Below, in pieces: positions 60,901-64,000 of a stretch of DNA of 64,000 bases. The stretch is from assembly GCA_020081605.1 (NCBI GenBank), contig JAHREC010000011.1:4526001-4590000 (forward strand). The letters are read 5' to 3'. Every line of letters starts with the position of its first letter. The stretch's first letter is position 1. The position numbers were made by a program, and so were the translations under genes. Below the pieces are notes generated by a model. That model had not been told where the DNA came from, searched no databases, and was given only the letters and a program-made list of their open reading frames with translations. The DNA is from Albifimbria verrucaria (taxonomy: Eukaryota > Ascomycota > Sordariomycetes > Hypocreales > Stachybotryaceae).

Positions 60901-61773
60901 AGTGAAGACAATTGCCAGAGCTTAGCTGATGTCACGAAATGATTATTGACTTACTCGACACAACACAAATCTCACCTCTAAAACCGGGAGCACCATCAGG
61001 ATTTTATCGTCGTTCAGCTCTGCGGTTTCCCTCTTTGCAGTTACATCTCGTGTTCTCGCGAGCTCGCTTGCCCAAGCACATGCCGATAGTCCGATGTGTC
61101 TTAGCCCATTTACATTGCCAGGGCTTTGCAAGAGGACCAAATACTTCCACAAGCCGTCGATGCTGTGCTATGGTATGTACCGTAGTATCCGTTAGGAAAT
61201 GGAATATACCCCTTGATGTAGTAACAGGACCGAATGCAAGGGGTTGGACGCTGCGGGGAATGCATGTCAAGGTGGCAGGCACACGACGCGGATTGGCTAT
61301 ACGATGCCAAAGCTGGGGTGGGCCGAGGATGAAAATCCGGGGAAGACTACTTCGTCGAAAGAAGCACGTGGAACTGACTCCTGCAACAGTGTTTGTCCGT
61401 TAACTCGCTGTCTTATTGTGCCAGGATTATATATTCGCTCACACGCTTCCTTGAGAGCTTGCACCAATGGCTGTCAATGGTAACAAAGCACAAGATTCGT
61501 CAACGATTCTATATACTAAATTACTGATTAAAATTGATTCACTCGTTTTTGAAGATGGCATAGTTGCGGGTTCATGAAATGTGGACAAGAGTTTTGGAAT
61601 CACAGGAACATTTTCTTTTTTCTATGTCAATTTTGGTATTGTCTATCAATGGAATAATATGTTAGGAAGAAGTAGGGGTCATTACACTCTGGCAATGCCT
61701 TTTGCGAGACATCAACCCAGCAGTCTACTTACCTCAACGTGTTCAAGTCGAGAGGTCTTCTCCTCAGCATCTA
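60901..61773. other. Intergenic region
   Basis: About 870 bp between two minus-strand genes. Short frames on both strands without domains. Nothing recognised. Confidence 0.45.
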
Positions 61774-62939
61774 TCATGGGCTCTTTGTTCCATATGATTG
61801 AATCTTGCCCTGCCAATATGGAATGTGTTGGCTAAGGTCGAGCGCAGTGAGCAGAGCCTCCCAAGTAGGCTTGGATGACTTATGGCTCAATGCATTATGG
61901 ATGGTCTTCGTTTTATTCTTGAAAGTGGGAGCATCAAGCTTGGCGATCTCACAAAGTCGACAAGCTATTGCTGCCCAATTCCGAATGAATGCGATTGAAA
62001 AATCCATCTGTGGGTAGCGGAACTCAAAGGTTGACGGGGTGCCCTCATGCTTGACAGCATTGGGAGAGTCTCGCAAGACAAGCGCAAGGCCAAGCTTAGC
62101 GGTGCCTAGCCTGCGAAGATTTCTACTCATGTCCTCTAAAGTCTCAGACTGCCAAAAGAGAACCATAGTTTCGTAGAAATGCTTGGGATCAGATAAGTTC
62201 CACTCGTCTGCCTTGATATTTCTGCGGGTCAATGAGATGTTGCTAGCCATGATGGAGCATGGTCGCTTCAGAACATCGTCCCAGTAGCCTCGGACTAGTC
62301 CTCGCAGTGCCACAAGGGATTCCTCGATGATTGGTTTCGCCCACATGCCTGCACGTCGCTTTTCTGGCAGCAAAGCTAGGATAAGGCTTCGCTCCAAAAG
62401 CAGGACCAGTGTCACCAGCTTCTTGGCAAAAAGGATCGTCATACCGGTTTTAAGACCAACATGGATATGCAAGCCGCACATATCGCCAATGGCAACGTTC
62501 ATTCCCGTGTCGGCAAGTGCGTTGATTATCTGCTCAAGCTTGGGCAACCCTGCAGCCAATTCGTTCTGAGAAAAGATTGGAGTGCTAATTTCCATGCCAG
62601 GGTGAACGGGGTCATCACTCATTCCGTGATGGAATAGAGCTTCGTGCTGGACAAAAAGTACTGATAATCTGGTAGCCAGTCAGCAGTATGAATGGGTTCC
62701 TTTGGTGAGACTATACGGCCCCTATCAAACAGGAGGTTAGAGGCAACGTCTTTGCAGACAGCGCAGCTAGAAGTGTCTCGATAGTGAGTGCATTCACAGG
62801 CCACTGGTAGTTTCGTGCGTTCGGCAAGCTTTGTGGCCAATTCCAAGCGAATTTCGGCATGGTCTGCTAAGGATGCGATCTTGCCGACATAGAACTCCAC
62901 CTCAATTCCAAAAAGAACTTCGCTAGAAGTCTCGGACAT
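61774..62939 (-). CDS. Amidoligase-family protein, ATP-grasp-like (one apparent frameshift)
   Basis: The start FGIEVEFYVGK matches the 'FGxExE' opening motif of the Amidoligase_2 family, related to gamma-glutamylcysteine and glutamine synthetase folds. Further motifs are GMEISTPIF, the His-rich MCGLHIHVGL, and STFEFRYPQMDFS near the C-terminus. The acidic and His residues that bind Mg-ATP in the family are kept. Such enzymes are thought to form amide bonds on peptides or small molecules; fungal members have no known substrate. Single exon. A frame break in the A-run 62652-62656 separates the first ~97 residues from the rest; with one base 388 residues result. Start is the ATG before SETSSEV. 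No partner peptide gene or peptidase was seen next to it. Confidence 0.75.
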
Positions 62940-64000
62940 CTTTCCCACTGGTCAATTGCTAGCTTGACAAGGAGAGTGAGGAGTACAGCTGGGTCTGATT
63001 GATGTCTAAATTCAGCAGATTTATTTGTCAGGGGCTCAATCGGTAAGGGTAGTGTTACTACAGAGCAATATAATGAAGAAACTGAAGTCAAGGGGCGATT
63101 TTTAAATAGTAGACGAGAAGTTGTATGAGTTTCATCCAAGTAATAGAAGGCTCGCTTGTGCAATGTTGTTCAATGTTTCTGAACTAAGCCTGCTTCAAAG
63201 TGAACGAATCATTAACTGTTTATAATTTCACTTGTCCTTGTCAGAGAAAGAAATGGTTGGTTGTTCTAGCGAATGTACTTGAACAACAAACGCCGACTGT
63301 AGTACGAATGGAACCTGTGTCATGGTACAAATTGGCGGCATGCTGACAATACAGTGAATTGCTGTAAAAACCACGGATTACACAAAGATTCAAAGCACAT
63401 AGGGCAGGGTATAATGATCACAAGTGCTTGATCTATACCTTGGAAGGGCTATGCCTTTAAACAATTCATACGGCAGATGGTGCCCTATCAATTAATTTGA
63501 GAGCTTTGACATAAAACTTGATTATTTCAGGATTCGACTGCGAGCTTCACATTAGAACTCGCCGATGAGCGGGAAGTTTTAATATCTGGGTATCTTATCT
63601 ATTAATTTCGAATAGGATAACCACATTTTTGCAAGGCCAAGTTCACTTAGACAAAAACAAAACTCCACTTCAGGGTCCCAAGGTTGCTCACCAAGCACAT
63701 ATAAATACAAAGAGATATCATTCAAGCCTTTCTCATCTCTTGCTTGTGAGAATGAAAGAGGGGGATGGAGAGAGGGACTAAAGAGAGGTAAAGTCTTGGA
63801 CAACAACGAAGGCTTGGAAAAGAAAACAGCGCAAAATTTGAGCGCGGTTCTGAAAGTCTTACGCCATAATCGCTCTCGTAGCGGTCCACTTGGGCATCTC
63901 GCTCCCACTATCCATGATGAGATATGACCAGGTGTGTTGCTATTATTGACTTGCATGCGGTGATTGCACTCAGGTGCTTGCAGATTTGCAGCTGATTGTT
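62940..64000. other. Window end, no gene recognised
   Basis: AT-rich DNA with short frames. A 125-codon minus-strand frame at 63956-63579 has no recognisable feature and is more likely non-coding. Confidence 0.45.

Noticed and set aside
60943..61483. Short frames between HsbA and the amidoligase
   Set aside because: They overlap on both strands without recognisable features.
63579..63956. 125-codon minus-strand frame at the window end
   Set aside because: No signal peptide, domain or codon pattern supports it, and it lies in AT-rich DNA.

Overview
This is a nuclear chromosome segment of a filamentous ascomycete. Genes have short (about 45-150 bp) introns with GTRNGT donors, CTAAC/CTGAC branch sites and YAG acceptors. 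The gene set (HET-domain proteins, a PTH11-type receptor, HsbA, pectin methylesterase, CE3-CBM1 esterase) suits Sordariomycetes, probably Hypocreales, with a plant-associated or saprotrophic life style. The order is an inference; no marker fixes the species.

Layout. 0-4.5 kb: meiotic MutS homologue MSH4 (minus) and, divergently, a FAR1-type zinc-finger protein. 4.5-11.7 kb: a gene-poor 7 kb stretch with a tRNA-like relic and a pyrimidine-rich end. 11.7-14.6 kb: a Tps3/Tsl1-type regulatory subunit of trehalose synthase. 15-39 kb: a fast-evolving accessory block with an F-box/LRR-like protein, a SET-MYND protein, three HET-domain proteins, a CorA-like membrane protein, a membrane-anchored C2H2 protein, a short-chain dehydrogenase and an OTT_1508-like deaminase. 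39-53 kb: a broken C2H2 factor, a small secreted protein, tRNA-Val, pectin methylesterase, a secreted Cys-rich protein built from repeated exons, and a CE3 esterase with a cellulose-binding tail. 53-63 kb: a CFEM/PTH11 receptor, a 3.7 kb gene-poor stretch, branched-chain aminotransferase, HsbA and an amidoligase.

The sequence carries about 33 apparent single-base losses, most in mononucleotide runs of 2-7 bases, inside otherwise good genes. In nearly every gene, adding back exactly these bases makes the spliced length divisible by three. This points to homopolymer under-calling in the assembly rather than mass gene decay, and most coding regions below are therefore given as one gene across several frames. 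Three in-frame stops (one in the SET-MYND gene, two in the C2H2 gene) are not of this kind. They look like CAA/CAG to TAA/TAG changes, so these two genes may be real pseudogenes.

The genes do not form one pathway. The accessory block looks like self/non-self recognition and signalling genes. The 40-53 kb part is a loose group of secreted proteins acting on plant cell walls or surfaces.
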